A stretch of DNA of 5,729 bases from a bacterium (GTDB lineage Bacteria > JAUVQV01 > DATDCY01), in contig DATDCY010000238.1 of NCBI GenBank assembly GCA_036524115.1, positions 1-5,729 of the forward strand, read 5' to 3'. The translations under genes and the position numbers were made by a program. Below are positions 1 to 5,729 of the stretch, in pieces. The notes below the pieces were generated by a model. The model had not been told where the DNA came from. It did no database searches and was given only the letters and a program-made list of their open reading frames with translations. How positions within the stretch are numbered: the stretch's first letter is position 1; each line of letters starts with the position of its first letter.

Positions 1-429
1 CTGCTCCTCGCAGGGACCGCCGGCGCCGCGGCCGGGCCGGCCGGCCTCGAACCGGGCCAGCCGGTGATCGCGCTCTCCTTCCGCGGCGTGTCGAGGGCGT
101 ACCCGCTCGCGCTGTTTCCCGCGCCGAAGGTGGTGAACGACGTGGTCGGCTCGATGGAGGTCGCCGTCTTCCACGACCCGGCCCGCAACTTCAGCGCCGC
201 CTGGTTCCGCACGGTCTACGGCGAGCCGATCGAGTTCGCCGGCAGCGCCGCGGGCGTCGTCGCCGACGACCTGACGACCGCCACGCGCTGGGACCTGGAG
301 ACCGGCGTCGCCACCGGCGGCAACCTGCAGGGCCAGCGGCTCGTGCCGGTGCCGTTCACGACGACGACCTGGGCCGAGTGGTCCTCCACGCACCCGGCGA
401 CCCAGCTCTTCGGCCCGCCGGCGCCCTAG
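1..429 (+). CDS. DUF3179 family protein (5'-truncated)
   Basis: The reading frame is open from base 1 to the TAG at 427-429 and gives 142 visible residues; the true start lies upstream, so the GTG at 64 is only an internal codon. The family call rests on conserved blocks in the right order: VIAL and RAYPL (about residues 22-36), VVND (44-47), RWDLETG (96-102), a GNLQGQRL block, then TTTTWAEW (120-127) followed by HP (131-132). I know DUF3179 (PF11376) as a family of no established biochemical function, usually secreted or envelope-associated. Two things are odd. The central block, which in the members I recall carries a Cys-Pro-Leu-Cys motif, here reads FHDPARN (57-63), and no cysteine is visible anywhere. 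The first residues (LLLAGTAGAAAG) look like the end of a signal peptide or an Ala/Gly linker, which would make this a short single-domain protein; the window cannot settle that. The gene ends 35 bases before the next start. The family call is fairly sure and the function is unknown. Confidence 0.8.
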   Translation: MLLAGTAGAAAGPAGLEPGQPVIALSFRGVSRAYPLALFPAPKVVNDVVGSMEVAVFHDPARNFSAAWFRTVYGEPIEFAGSAAGVVADDLTTATRWDLETGVATGGNLQGQRLVPVPFTTTTWAEWSSTHPATQLFGPPAP

Positions 430-447
430 TCCGGCGGGGCGCGTTCG

Positions 448-456
448 TGCTATAAG
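448..456 (+). promoter_or_regulatory. Candidate extended -10 element before the first GT2 gene
   Basis: The short gap between the DUF3179 stop and the GT2 start is G/C-rich except for TGC TATAAG at 448-456. This resembles an extended -10 (TGnTATAAT) with one mismatch at the last base. No good -35 hexamer lies 16-18 bases upstream. Eight bases separate the hexamer from the ATG at 465, so a transcript from here would start only about 1-2 bases before the start codon. The same stretch (AAGAAG, about 454-459) is only a weak ribosome binding site. The promoter call is inferred from base composition and spacing alone. Confidence 0.3.
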
Positions 457-464
457 AAGCGGCG

Positions 465-1685
465 ATGTCACCGCAGAAGTCCCCGCAATCGTCACAGGTC
501 GGCCAGGGTGGAGGCGGCGGCGCGGCGCCCGCCCCGACGGGCCTGAGCATCGTCCTCCCCTGCCTCAACGAGGAGCGGTCGGTGGGGCAGGTCGTCGACG
601 CGGCCCTCCAGGGGATCGCGCGCCTCGGGATCCCCGGCGAGGTCATCGTCGTGGACAACGGGAGCACGGACCGCTCGGCGGCGATCGCGGCGGAGCACGG
701 GGCGCGCGTCATCCGGGAGGAGGAGCGCGGCTACGGCGCGGCGATCCGCCGCGGCTTCCGCGAGGCGCGCTACTCGCTCATGGCGATGGGCGACGCGGAC
801 CTGACGTACGACTTCACGAAGATCGACGAGCTGGCGCGGCCGGTGCTCGCCGGCGAGGCGGACCTGGTGCTCGGCCACCGGATGAAGAACATCCTCCCCG
901 GGTCGATGCCCTGGCTGCACCGCGCCATCGGCAACCCCGGGTTCTCGGTGGCGATGCGGGTGCTGTTCTGGAACTCCACGGTCACCGACCCGCACTCGGG
1001 CATGCGCGTGATCTCGAGGGAGGCCTACCGGCGGCTCGGCTGCGTGACCACCGGCATGGAGTTCGCCAGCGAGATGGTGGTGCGCGGCTTCCACGAGCAC
1101 CTGCGCATCCAGGAGCGCGAGATCATCTACCACCCGCGCGTCGGGGAGTCGAAGCTGCGCTCGTTCGAGGATGGGTGGCGGCACCTGCGCTTCATGGTCC
1201 TGCACAGCCCGACCGTGCTCCTGCTCGTGCCGGGCATCCTCTGCTGGTTCGCGGCGTTCGCCTACTCGCTCTGGCTCTCCTTCGGGGACCTGGGCTTCGG
1301 GCCGCGCGGCATCCCGATCGGCGCGTTCTTCGCGGCCGGCGTGATGAACATCGTCAGCGTGCAGCTGGTGACGATGGGGCTGCTCGCGAAGGCCTACGCC
1401 CACCTCAGCGGCCTGCGCAACGACCCGCTCATCGCCCGCTTCTACCGCCTGATCACCTTCGAGAAGGCCACGATCTTCGGCGGCCTGTTCCTGGCGGCCG
1501 CGGTCGGCATCGCCGCCGTGGACTACTTCACCCCGCTGCGCCCGATGTGGACGCAGCGGCGCCTCTTCCTCGCGGCGAGCCTCGGCATCTCGGGGGTGCA
1601 GATCATGTCCTCGGCCTACCTCTTCTCGATCATGGCGCTGCCCCGGCACCCCGAGCGCCACGGCGGCGCCGGCAGGGCGCGCTGA
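465..1685 (+). CDS. Membrane-anchored family-2 glycosyltransferase, polyprenyl-phosphate-sugar synthase type
   Basis: This 406-residue protein has an N-terminal GT-A domain (about 26-235) and a C-terminal membrane part. Visible motifs are SIVLPCLNE (28-36), the nucleotide-binding VVDNGSTD (62-69), ERGYGAAIR (87-95), the metal-binding DAD within GDAD (109-112), PWLHRAIGNP (149-158), TDPHSGMR (174-181) and TTGMEFASEMV (195-205), ending in DGWRHLRF (236-243). Four hydrophobic stretches follow at about 249-271, 283-309, 337-353 and 367-391. Family members resemble dolichol/undecaprenyl-phosphate mannose or glucose synthases, which move a sugar from a nucleotide donor to a polyprenyl phosphate at the cytoplasmic membrane face. 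The exact sugar cannot be read from sequence. The first 25 residues are a Gly/Ala/Pro/Ser/Gln-rich tail. ATG 465 is the only plausible start: no other usual start codon lies in frame before the conserved domain, and the first codons are unusually A/T-rich, as often seen at real starts. The next GT gene begins 10 bases downstream, so the two are probably co-transcribed. The class is secure; the acceptor and sugar are inferred. Confidence 0.92.
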   Translation: MSPQKSPQSSQVGQGGGGGAAPAPTGLSIVLPCLNEERSVGQVVDAALQGIARLGIPGEVIVVDNGSTDRSAAIAAEHGARVIREEERGYGAAIRRGFREARYSLMAMGDADLTYDFTKIDELARPVLAGEADLVLGHRMKNILPGSMPWLHRAIGNPGFSVAMRVLFWNSTVTDPHSGMRVISREAYRRLGCVTTGMEFASEMVVRGFHEHLRIQEREIIYHPRVGESKLRSFEDGWRHLRFMVLHSPTVLLLVPGILCWFAAFAYSLWLSFGDLGFGPRGIPIGAFFAAGVMNIVSVQLVTMGLLAKAYAHLSGLRNDPLIARFYRLITFEKATIFGGLFLAAAVGIAAVDYFTPLRPMWTQRRLFLAASLGISGVQIMSSAYLFSIMALPRHPERHGGAGRAR

Positions 1686-1695
1686 GCCCGCGCGG

Positions 1696-2616
1696 ATGGG
1701 GGAGCTGACATCCCTTCCGTCGGCGTCGGTCGTCATCCCGGTCCTCAACGCCGCGCCGTACCTGCCCGCGCTCCTCGAGGCGTTCGCCCGGCAGGCGCCC
1801 CGTCCGCCCCTGGAGGTGATCCTCGTGGACTCCGGGTCGACCGACGGCACGGCGGCGCTGGCCGCGGGCCGGCCCGGGGTCAGGGTCATCCCGATCGAGC
1901 GCTTCACGCACGGCCGCTCCCGCAACCTCGGGGCGCGCGCCGCGGCGGGGGAGGTCGTCGTCTTCCTCTCGCAGGACGCGCTCCCGGCAGACGAGCGCTG
2001 GCTCGCGGAGCTGCTGGCGCCGTTTGCGGACGGGCGGGTCGCGGCGGCGTACTCGCGGCAGATCGCGCGCGACGACGCCAACCCGATGGAGCGGCACTTC
2101 CTCGAGACCCGCTTCCCGCCCGGCGAGCCGATCGCGCGCGTCGCCGGCCCGGGGGAGTCCTCGCTGGAGCAGGTCTTCTTCTCGAACGTCAGCTCGGCGG
2201 TGCGGCGCGAGGCGCTGCTCGAGCACCCCTTCGACGAGGAGCTGATCATGAGCGAGGACCAGCAGCTCTCGCGGGACCTGCTCGCCGCAGGCTTCCGGGT
2301 GGTCTACCGGCCCTCCTCCGCGGTGCTGCACTCGCACAACTACACGCTCGGGAGCGTCTTCCGGCGCTACTTCGACAGCGTCTACTCGCTCACCGTGATC
2401 TTCCGCGGCCACACGGTCTCGACCAGCCTCGGGATGGGGCTGCGCTACGCGCTCGCCGAGGTCTGGTACATGGTGCGCCACCACCCGCTCTGGCTGCCGT
2501 ACTACGCCCTGTACTTCGCGGCCAAGTCGCTCGGCACGCTCTTCGGCCACGCCGCCGAGGCGCTGCCGCGCCCGATCGCGCGCGCCTGCAGCTTCCACCG
2601 CTACCACTGGGACTAG
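1696..2616 (+). CDS. Family-2 glycosyltransferase, rhamnosyltransferase-like
   Basis: This is a 306-residue soluble or peripheral GT-A enzyme. Motifs in order are SVVIPVLN (11-18), the donor-binding LVDSGSTD (43-50), FTHGRSRNLGA (70-80), FLSQDALP (90-97, with QDA in the DxD position), AAYSRQ (117-122), NPMER (129-133), FFSNVSSAVRR (161-171) and SEDQQLSRDL (186-195). In GT2 enzymes an acidic pair such as E187-D188 contributes the catalytic base. The HGRSRN and SQDALPAD blocks followed by SRQ are what I recall from enzymes annotated as rhamnosyltransferases in O-antigen clusters, so transfer of a deoxysugar to a lipid-linked glycan is the best guess. The C-terminal part (about 250-284) is aromatic and amphipathic and may lie on the membrane; there is no clear transmembrane helix. 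ATG 1696 follows the previous stop by 10 bases with no recognisable ribosome binding site, which fits translational coupling to the upstream GT2. The fold is certain; donor and acceptor are not determined. Confidence 0.92.
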   Translation: MGELTSLPSASVVIPVLNAAPYLPALLEAFARQAPRPPLEVILVDSGSTDGTAALAAGRPGVRVIPIERFTHGRSRNLGARAAAGEVVVFLSQDALPADERWLAELLAPFADGRVAAAYSRQIARDDANPMERHFLETRFPPGEPIARVAGPGESSLEQVFFSNVSSAVRREALLEHPFDEELIMSEDQQLSRDLLAAGFRVVYRPSSAVLHSHNYTLGSVFRRYFDSVYSLTVIFRGHTVSTSLGMGLRYALAEVWYMVRHHPLWLPYYALYFAAKSLGTLFGHAAEALPRPIARACSFHRYHWD

Positions 2617-2665
2617 CAGCGCCCGGCACTACCTATCGACCAGTTGAGCCTGTCGGCGGGTGCTT

Positions 2666-2690
2666 CCAGAGGGGGCTGCGCCCCCTCTGG
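2666..2690. repeat. Perfect 11-bp hairpin in the convergent intergenic region
   Basis: CCAGAGGGGGC (2666-2676) pairs exactly with GCCCCCTCTGG (2680-2690) around a TGC loop. It lies 49 bases after the GT2 stop and 107 bases after the wzt stop, between convergent genes, where a two-way transcription terminator would be expected. Neither strand has a T-run after the stem, so it is not a classical intrinsic terminator. It could instead be a REP-like dispersed palindrome or an RNA 3'-end stabiliser. A weaker 5-bp inverted repeat, CTGTC/GACAG, lies nearby at 2705-2723. The rest of 2617-2797 shows no coding sequence I can support. Confidence 0.65.
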
Positions 2691-2797
2691 CGCGGCTGTC
2701 GCCGCTGTCACCCCCAGGGACAGTCGCGCCCTGCAGTTGCACGTTCTCGCTTGGCCTGCGCGAGCTGCGTTTCGTCAGCAAACTTCGCGCGGATGGG

Positions 2798-4117
2798 CTA
2801 GGTCGCGGTCTGCACGCGGGTGACGGTCCACTCGAGCCGGGGGCAGACCAGCCCCTTGCGCGCTCGGGTCACCGCCAGGCCCGGCGCAGCGCCCTCCATC
2901 ACGTCGAAGACCATGAGGTTCTGCAGGATCGCCGGCGCGACCAGCCCGGGCAGTTCCATGACGACGGAGAGAGCGCGCCGGCCGGGGGCGAGGAACCCGG
3001 CCGGGATGCGGACGCGGGCGACGTAGCGGCCCGCGTCGCGCTGCTCGGCAACCCGCGGGTCGTCGACGTCCAGGCTCGTGAAGATCGGCGCGCCGGCCTG
3101 GACGCTCGAGATTTCGATGCCCAGCCGCAGCGCAGGCAGCGGCACGCGCACCGCGTACTCGATCTCGACCTCGAAGTCGTGCCCGGCGTCGACGGCCGCG
3201 ACCCGGTCGCCGCGCTGGTTGAGCAGCCCCAGGCCGTGCACCGCGACGCGCGCGTCCCGCTGCGGCGTGATGCCGCCCTCCCAGTTGCGCGCACCCGAGG
3301 CCTCCGCGACGCTGGCGAGGTAGGCCTCCACGACCTCCTCGGTCGGGCCGTCCATGCGGATGCGGCCGCCGGCGATCCAGAGCACGCGGCTGCACAGCTC
3401 GACGATGGAGCCGAAGCGGTGGCTGACGAGGATCACCGTCCGGCCGTGGCCGGCGAGGTCCTCCATCTTGCCGAGGCACTTGTGCTGGAAGCTCGCGTCG
3501 CCGACCGAAAGGATCTCGTCGAGCAGCAGCACGTCGGCCTCGAGGTGGGCGGCCACCGCGAACGCCAGGCGCGTGCGCATCCCGCTGGAGTAGCGCTTGA
3601 CCGGTGTCTCGATGAAGTCCGCGATGTCCGCGAAATCGATGATCGCGTCGAGCTTCTGGCGGATCTCCCCCTCGCGCATGCCGAGGATCGCGCCGTTGAC
3701 GAAGATGTTCTCGCGGCCGGTGAGCTCCGGGTGGAAGCCGGTGCCGACCTCCAGCAGCGAGGCGACGCGCCCGGCCATGAGTGCCCGCCCGCTCGTCGGC
3801 GCCGTGACGCGCGCCAGCAGCTTGAGCAGGGTCGACTTGCCCGCACCGTTGGCGCCGATGACGCCGAGCACCTCGCCGGGGGCGACCTCGAAGGAGACGT
3901 CCTTGAGCGCCCAGAACCACCCCGGACGCTGTGGGTCCATCTGGCCGGCCAGCCGCCGCATCACGTGGTCGTGCGCGGCCGGGCCCGGCGCGGGCGGCGG
4001 CGCCCCGCGGCGCGAGATCACCCAGTGCCGGACCTCCTCCAGGAGCGTCTCGCGCCCCCGCACCCCGAGGCGGTACTCCTTGGAGAGCCGCTCGGCCCTG
4101 ACGGCGACGCTGCTCAC
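2798..4117 (-). CDS. wzt: ABC transporter ATPase with C-terminal glycan-recognition domain (Wzt type)
   Basis: This 439-residue ATPase would power export of lipid-linked O-antigen or a related polysaccharide across the cytoplasmic membrane with the permease encoded just upstream. Visible motifs are Walker A GANGAGKST (88-96), LLEVGTGFHPELTGRENI (121-138), the signature YSSGMRTRLAFA (176-187), Walker B DVLLLDE (195-201), the D-loop SVGD (204-207) and H-loop H233. Glu123 sits where most ABC ATPases have the Q-loop glutamine; I recall this as usual in the Wzt/TagH subfamily. The N-terminal 68 residues include a Pro/Ala-rich insert (39-48) before WALKDVSFEV. Residues from about 285 form a separate domain rich in predicted beta strands, including GIEISSVQAGAPIFTSLDV (333-351). 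Its position and the total length match Wzt proteins whose C-terminal domain recognises the exported glycan or its terminal cap. The start is GTG 4117, 13 bases after the permease stop; no good ribosome binding site is visible, suggesting coupling. No glycan-capping enzyme (methyltransferase or kinase) is visible in the window. Confidence 0.93.
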   Translation of the reverse strand: MSSVAVRAERLSKEYRLGVRGRETLLEEVRHWVISRRGAPPPAPGPAAHDHVMRRLAGQMDPQRPGWFWALKDVSFEVAPGEVLGVIGANGAGKSTLLKLLARVTAPTSGRALMAGRVASLLEVGTGFHPELTGRENIFVNGAILGMREGEIRQKLDAIIDFADIADFIETPVKRYSSGMRTRLAFAVAAHLEADVLLLDEILSVGDASFQHKCLGKMEDLAGHGRTVILVSHRFGSIVELCSRVLWIAGGRIRMDGPTEEVVEAYLASVAEASGARNWEGGITPQRDARVAVHGLGLLNQRGDRVAAVDAGHDFEVEIEYAVRVPLPALRLGIEISSVQAGAPIFTSLDVDDPRVAEQRDAGRYVARVRIPAGFLAPGRRALSVVMELPGLVAPAILQNLMVFDVMEGAAPGLAVTRARKGLVCPRLEWTVTRVQTAT

Positions 4118-4131
4118 GCGCGGGCCGCCAT
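4114..4131 (-). promoter_or_regulatory. Possible six-codon coupling relay between wzm and wzt
   Basis: On the minus strand the permease stop TGA (4133-4131) shares its A with an ATG (4131-4129). That ATG opens a mini reading frame, M-A-A-R-A, which ends in TGA at 4116-4114. This TGA overlaps the GTG start of wzt (4117-4115) as GTGA. Ribosomes ending on wzm could therefore restart, read five sense codons and end exactly on the wzt start, which has no clear ribosome binding site of its own. The overlaps are read directly from the sequence. The coupling role is inferred, and TGATG or GTGA overlaps arise easily by chance in GC-rich DNA. Confidence 0.3.
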
Positions 4132-4973
4132 CAGAGCGTGTCCACCATGGTCGGCTGGGCCCGGTGGTAGACGATGAGCCCGCCGATCACGGCGACGAGG
4201 CCGGTCACGCCGCCGATCAGCAGCCACCACGGGTCGGGGAAGACCGTCCCGAGCAGCGCCGCGCGGTGCGCCTCGACCACGGGGGCCATCGGGTTGAAGG
4301 CGAAGAGCCAGCGCTTGTCCGGAGGGGCCAGCTTCAGGGGCCAGATGATCGGCGTCGCGAACATCCAGAGGTTGACCACCACCGGCATGCCGATGCGCAG
4401 GTCCCGGTAGCTGACGGACCAGGCGGCCAGCCAGGTGCCGATGCCGGCGCCGACGACGCCGACGAAGATCAGGAGCGCGGGCACCAGGATGAGCGCCCCC
4501 CGCGGCGTGAGCGGGCTCTCCCAGCCGCCGAGGACGTAGACGGCGTAGATCCCGAGGAAGACGAGGTAGTTGATGACGAAGTTGACGGTGCTCACGCCCG
4601 CGGCCACCAGCGGGATGATGAGCCGGGGAAAGTAGATCTTGCGCAGGATCGAGACGTTCGCGATGAGGGAGCCGGAGACGAGCGTGAGCGTCGAAGCGAA
4701 GTAGTTCCAGAGGACGTACCCGGCGAGGTAGTAGAGGAACGGCGGCACCGACGGCGGCGAGAGGCGCGCGAAGCGCCCGAAGAGCAGCCCGAACACGAGC
4801 GAGGTCACCAGCGGCTGGATGACGAACCACAGCGGCCCGAGCAGGCTCTGCTTGTAGGAGGCGACGAGGTCCTTGCGCAGCAGCAGGAGCAGGAGGTCGC
4901 GGCGCTGCCAGATTTCGCGCAGGCTGGCTCCCCAGCGGGCGCGCGGGGATGCGACCTCGACCAGCTCGCTCAT
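4131..4973 (-). CDS. wzm: ABC-2 type polysaccharide export permease (Wzm type)
   Basis: This 280-residue integral membrane protein would form the channel half of the lipid-linked polysaccharide exporter, pairing with the Wzt-type ATPase 13 bases downstream. The order permease then ATPase is the usual one. Residues from about 18 to 45 (LREIWQRRDLLLLLLRKDL and on) form the amphipathic N-terminal segment typical of the family. Hydrophobic segments follow at about 48-67, 79-101, 116-148, 160-187, 196-213 and 247-269, consistent with six membrane spans. The SILRKIYFPR block (108-117) and the SYRDLRIG block with the hydrophobic stretch ending ATPIIWPL (188-213) are characteristic of O-antigen and teichoic-acid ABC-2 permeases (PF01061 type). 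I prefer ATG 4973 over the in-frame ATG at 4982, because AGGA (4985-4982) lies 8 bases before ATG 4973 and overlaps the upstream ATG. The alternative adds only M-R-A. The substrate is inferred from subfamily and neighbours. Confidence 0.93.
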   Translation of the reverse strand: MSELVEVASPRARWGASLREIWQRRDLLLLLLRKDLVASYKQSLLGPLWFVIQPLVTSLVFGLLFGRFARLSPPSVPPFLYYLAGYVLWNYFASTLTLVSGSLIANVSILRKIYFPRLIIPLVAAGVSTVNFVINYLVFLGIYAVYVLGGWESPLTPRGALILVPALLIFVGVVGAGIGTWLAAWSVSYRDLRIGMPVVVNLWMFATPIIWPLKLAPPDKRWLFAFNPMAPVVEAHRAALLGTVFPDPWWLLIGGVTGLVAVIGGLIVYHRAQPTMVDTL

Positions 4974-4980
4974 CGCGCGC

Positions 4981-5010
4981 ATCCTACGCAGGCCGGCAGC
5001 GGGGCGTCAA
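4981..5010 (-). promoter_or_regulatory. Candidate promoter for wzm-wzt
   Basis: In the 49-base gap after the GT4 stop, the minus strand reads TTGACG (5010-5005), an 18-base spacer, then TAGGAT (4986-4981). These match the sigma-70 consensus at 5 of 6 and 4 of 6 positions. Seven bases separate the -10-like hexamer from ATG 4973, so a transcript would carry almost no leader. The same bases contain AGGA, which also reads as a ribosome binding site for ATG 4973, so the signal is ambiguous. If the promoter is real, wzm-wzt can be transcribed independently of the GT4 gene. Confidence 0.35.
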
Positions 5011-5022
5011 GCAAAGCGCCCG

Positions 5023-5729
5023 TCAGCGGCCGCGCACGAGCTGCGCGAGCAACCCCGAGACGGCTTCGCGGAAGGCGGCAGGCGAGCAGGTGCGCCCGAC
5101 GTGCTCGAGCGCCGCTTGTCGCAACCGGTTCCAGAGACCCTCGTCGCGGTAGAGGCGCACGACCTTGCGCGCGAACTCCTCGGGGTCGCCGGCGATGAGC
5201 GCGACGGATTCGTCCGCGCCGAGCTGCTCGGCCAGCAGCGGGCTGATCACCGCGGGGATGCCGGCGGCGAAGGCCTCGAGGAGCTTGAGGGGAATGCCGG
5301 CCGCGTAGCGCGTCGGGGCGACGAAGACCCGGCAGCGGTCGTACCAGTGCCGCATGTCGTCCACGCGACCGGTGACGACCACCTCGGGGGAGGCGAGGGC
5401 CAGGACCTCCTCGAGCAGGACCGTGCCGGCGACGACCAGCCGCACCGGCTCCTCCCGGCGCACGCGCGGCAGCACCTCCCGCGCCAGGTGGCGGATCGTG
5501 TCCACGTTCGGGGAGTCCGCGTTGAGCACCGCGCCGACGAAAAGCAGGTCGGTCCGCGCGGCGAAGGGCGCCGGGGTCGGGGACGGCGCGCAGGGGTGGC
5601 AGACGACCGCGGCCGGCAGCCCCGGGCGCGCGTGGGCGCGGAAGAGATCAAGCTCGCGCACGCTGACCGCGGCGACGGCGTCGGCCCGCGCCGCGAGGCG
5701 CGCCTCGTCCGCCGCGGCTTCCCGTTCCT
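5023..5729 (-). CDS. Family-4 (GT-B) glycosyltransferase, C-terminal part
   Basis: The frame is open from the TGA at 5025-5023 to the window edge, giving 234 visible residues. The GTG at 5661 is internal, because family-like sequence (ARADAVAAVS) precedes it. The visible part is the end of the N-terminal Rossmann domain plus the donor-binding C-terminal domain. Motifs in order (visible numbering) are LLFVGAVLNADSPNVD (61-76), TGRVDDMRHWYDRCRVFVAPTR (119-140), YAAGIPLKLLEAFAAGIPAV (141-160) and LLAEQLG (164-170). Glycosyltransferases of this group use a nucleotide sugar and retain anomeric configuration. Of the EX7E pair only the second glutamate (E151, in LLEAF) is present; alanine stands at the first position. 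I recall AAGIP-type sequences of this kind as a coherent subgroup, so the change need not mean loss of activity. The gene reads in the same direction as the export genes, 49 bases upstream of wzm, so a role in building the exported glycan is likely. Donor and acceptor are unknown. Confidence 0.88.
   Translation of the reverse strand, partial: EREAAADEARLAARADAVAAVSVRELDLFRAHARPGLPAAVVCHPCAPSPTPAPFAARTDLLFVGAVLNADSPNVDTIRHLAREVLPRVRREEPVRLVVAGTVLLEEVLALASPEVVVTGRVDDMRHWYDRCRVFVAPTRYAAGIPLKLLEAFAAGIPAVISPLLAEQLGADESVALIAGDPEEFARKVVRLYRDEGLWNRLRQAALEHVGRTCSPAAFREAVSGLLAQLVRGR

Noticed and set aside
1175-1708. Plus-strand frame overlapping the membrane part of the first GT2 gene
   Set aside because: It is an Arg/Pro/Ala-rich out-of-frame reading of the GT2 membrane region, where the true frame gives clear hydrophobic helices.
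492-2249. Long open frame on the minus strand across both GT2 genes
   Set aside because: Its translation is low-complexity Arg/Ala/Gly/Pro/Glu-rich with no motif and lies opposite two clear GT2 genes; this is the expected effect of high GC.
2705-2763. Weak inverted repeats (CTGTC/GACAG, CTCGC/GCGAG) in the convergent gap as further terminators or an ncRNA
   Set aside because: The stems are only 5 bp with mismatches or long loops and there is no T-run or promoter; not enough for a feature.
1689-2797. 12-base direct repeat CGCGCGGATGGG at 1689-1700 and 2786-2797
   Set aside because: One copy sits on the second GT2 start and the other beside the wzt stop; the string is short and GC-rich and no repeat extends beyond it, so chance is sufficient.
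2660-4177. Long plus-strand open frame opposite wzt
   Set aside because: It covers the well-supported ATPase on the other strand and its His/Asp/Arg-rich translation shows no domain.
3597-5198. Long plus-strand open frame opposite wzm, the wzt start and the GT4 end
   Set aside because: It spans three real genes on the other strand, is low-complexity and has no recognisable motif.
1-5729. CRISPR array, tRNA, insertion sequence or toxin-antitoxin genes
   Set aside because: No regularly spaced repeats, tRNA-like arms, transposase motifs or paired small ORFs were seen on either strand.

Overview
The window is a high-GC (roughly 70% by eye) bacterial segment, densely coded on both strands, with a strong G/C preference at third codon positions. 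It carries no rRNA, tRNA, CRISPR array or recognisable mobile element. Nothing in it fixes the taxon. Wzm/Wzt-type export genes together with polyprenyl-type and rhamnosyl-type glycosyltransferases suggest a Gram-negative (diderm) organism that makes an ABC-transporter-exported O-antigen or similar surface polysaccharide.

Layout. The plus strand (1-2616) holds the 3' part of a DUF3179-family gene, then two family-2 glycosyltransferases. The first GT2 (465-1685) is a membrane-anchored polyprenyl-phosphate-sugar synthase type. The second (1696-2616) is a soluble, rhamnosyltransferase-like GT-A enzyme 10 bases downstream. A 181-base convergent intergenic region (2617-2797) holds a perfect 11-bp hairpin. 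The minus strand (5729 down to 2798) holds, in transcription order, a family-4 glycosyltransferase cut by the window edge, an ABC-2 permease (Wzm type) and its ATPase with a C-terminal polysaccharide-recognition domain (Wzt type).

How the genes may work together (inference from families). The glycosyltransferases would assemble a glycan on undecaprenyl (di)phosphate at the inner face of the cytoplasmic membrane. Wzm/Wzt would then move the finished lipid-linked glycan to the periplasmic face, with the Wzt C-terminal domain selecting the chain. The multi-membrane GT2 probably charges a polyprenyl phosphate with a single sugar. The DUF3179 gene has no evident link to this pathway.

I did not find an undescribed system here: this looks like a fragment of an ordinary surface-polysaccharide locus. 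The points worth a second look are small-scale. They are a possible six-codon stop/start relay between wzm and wzt, two genes with a -10-like hexamer 7-8 bases before the start codon, the convergent hairpin, and a DUF3179 protein lacking the cysteine motif I associate with the family.
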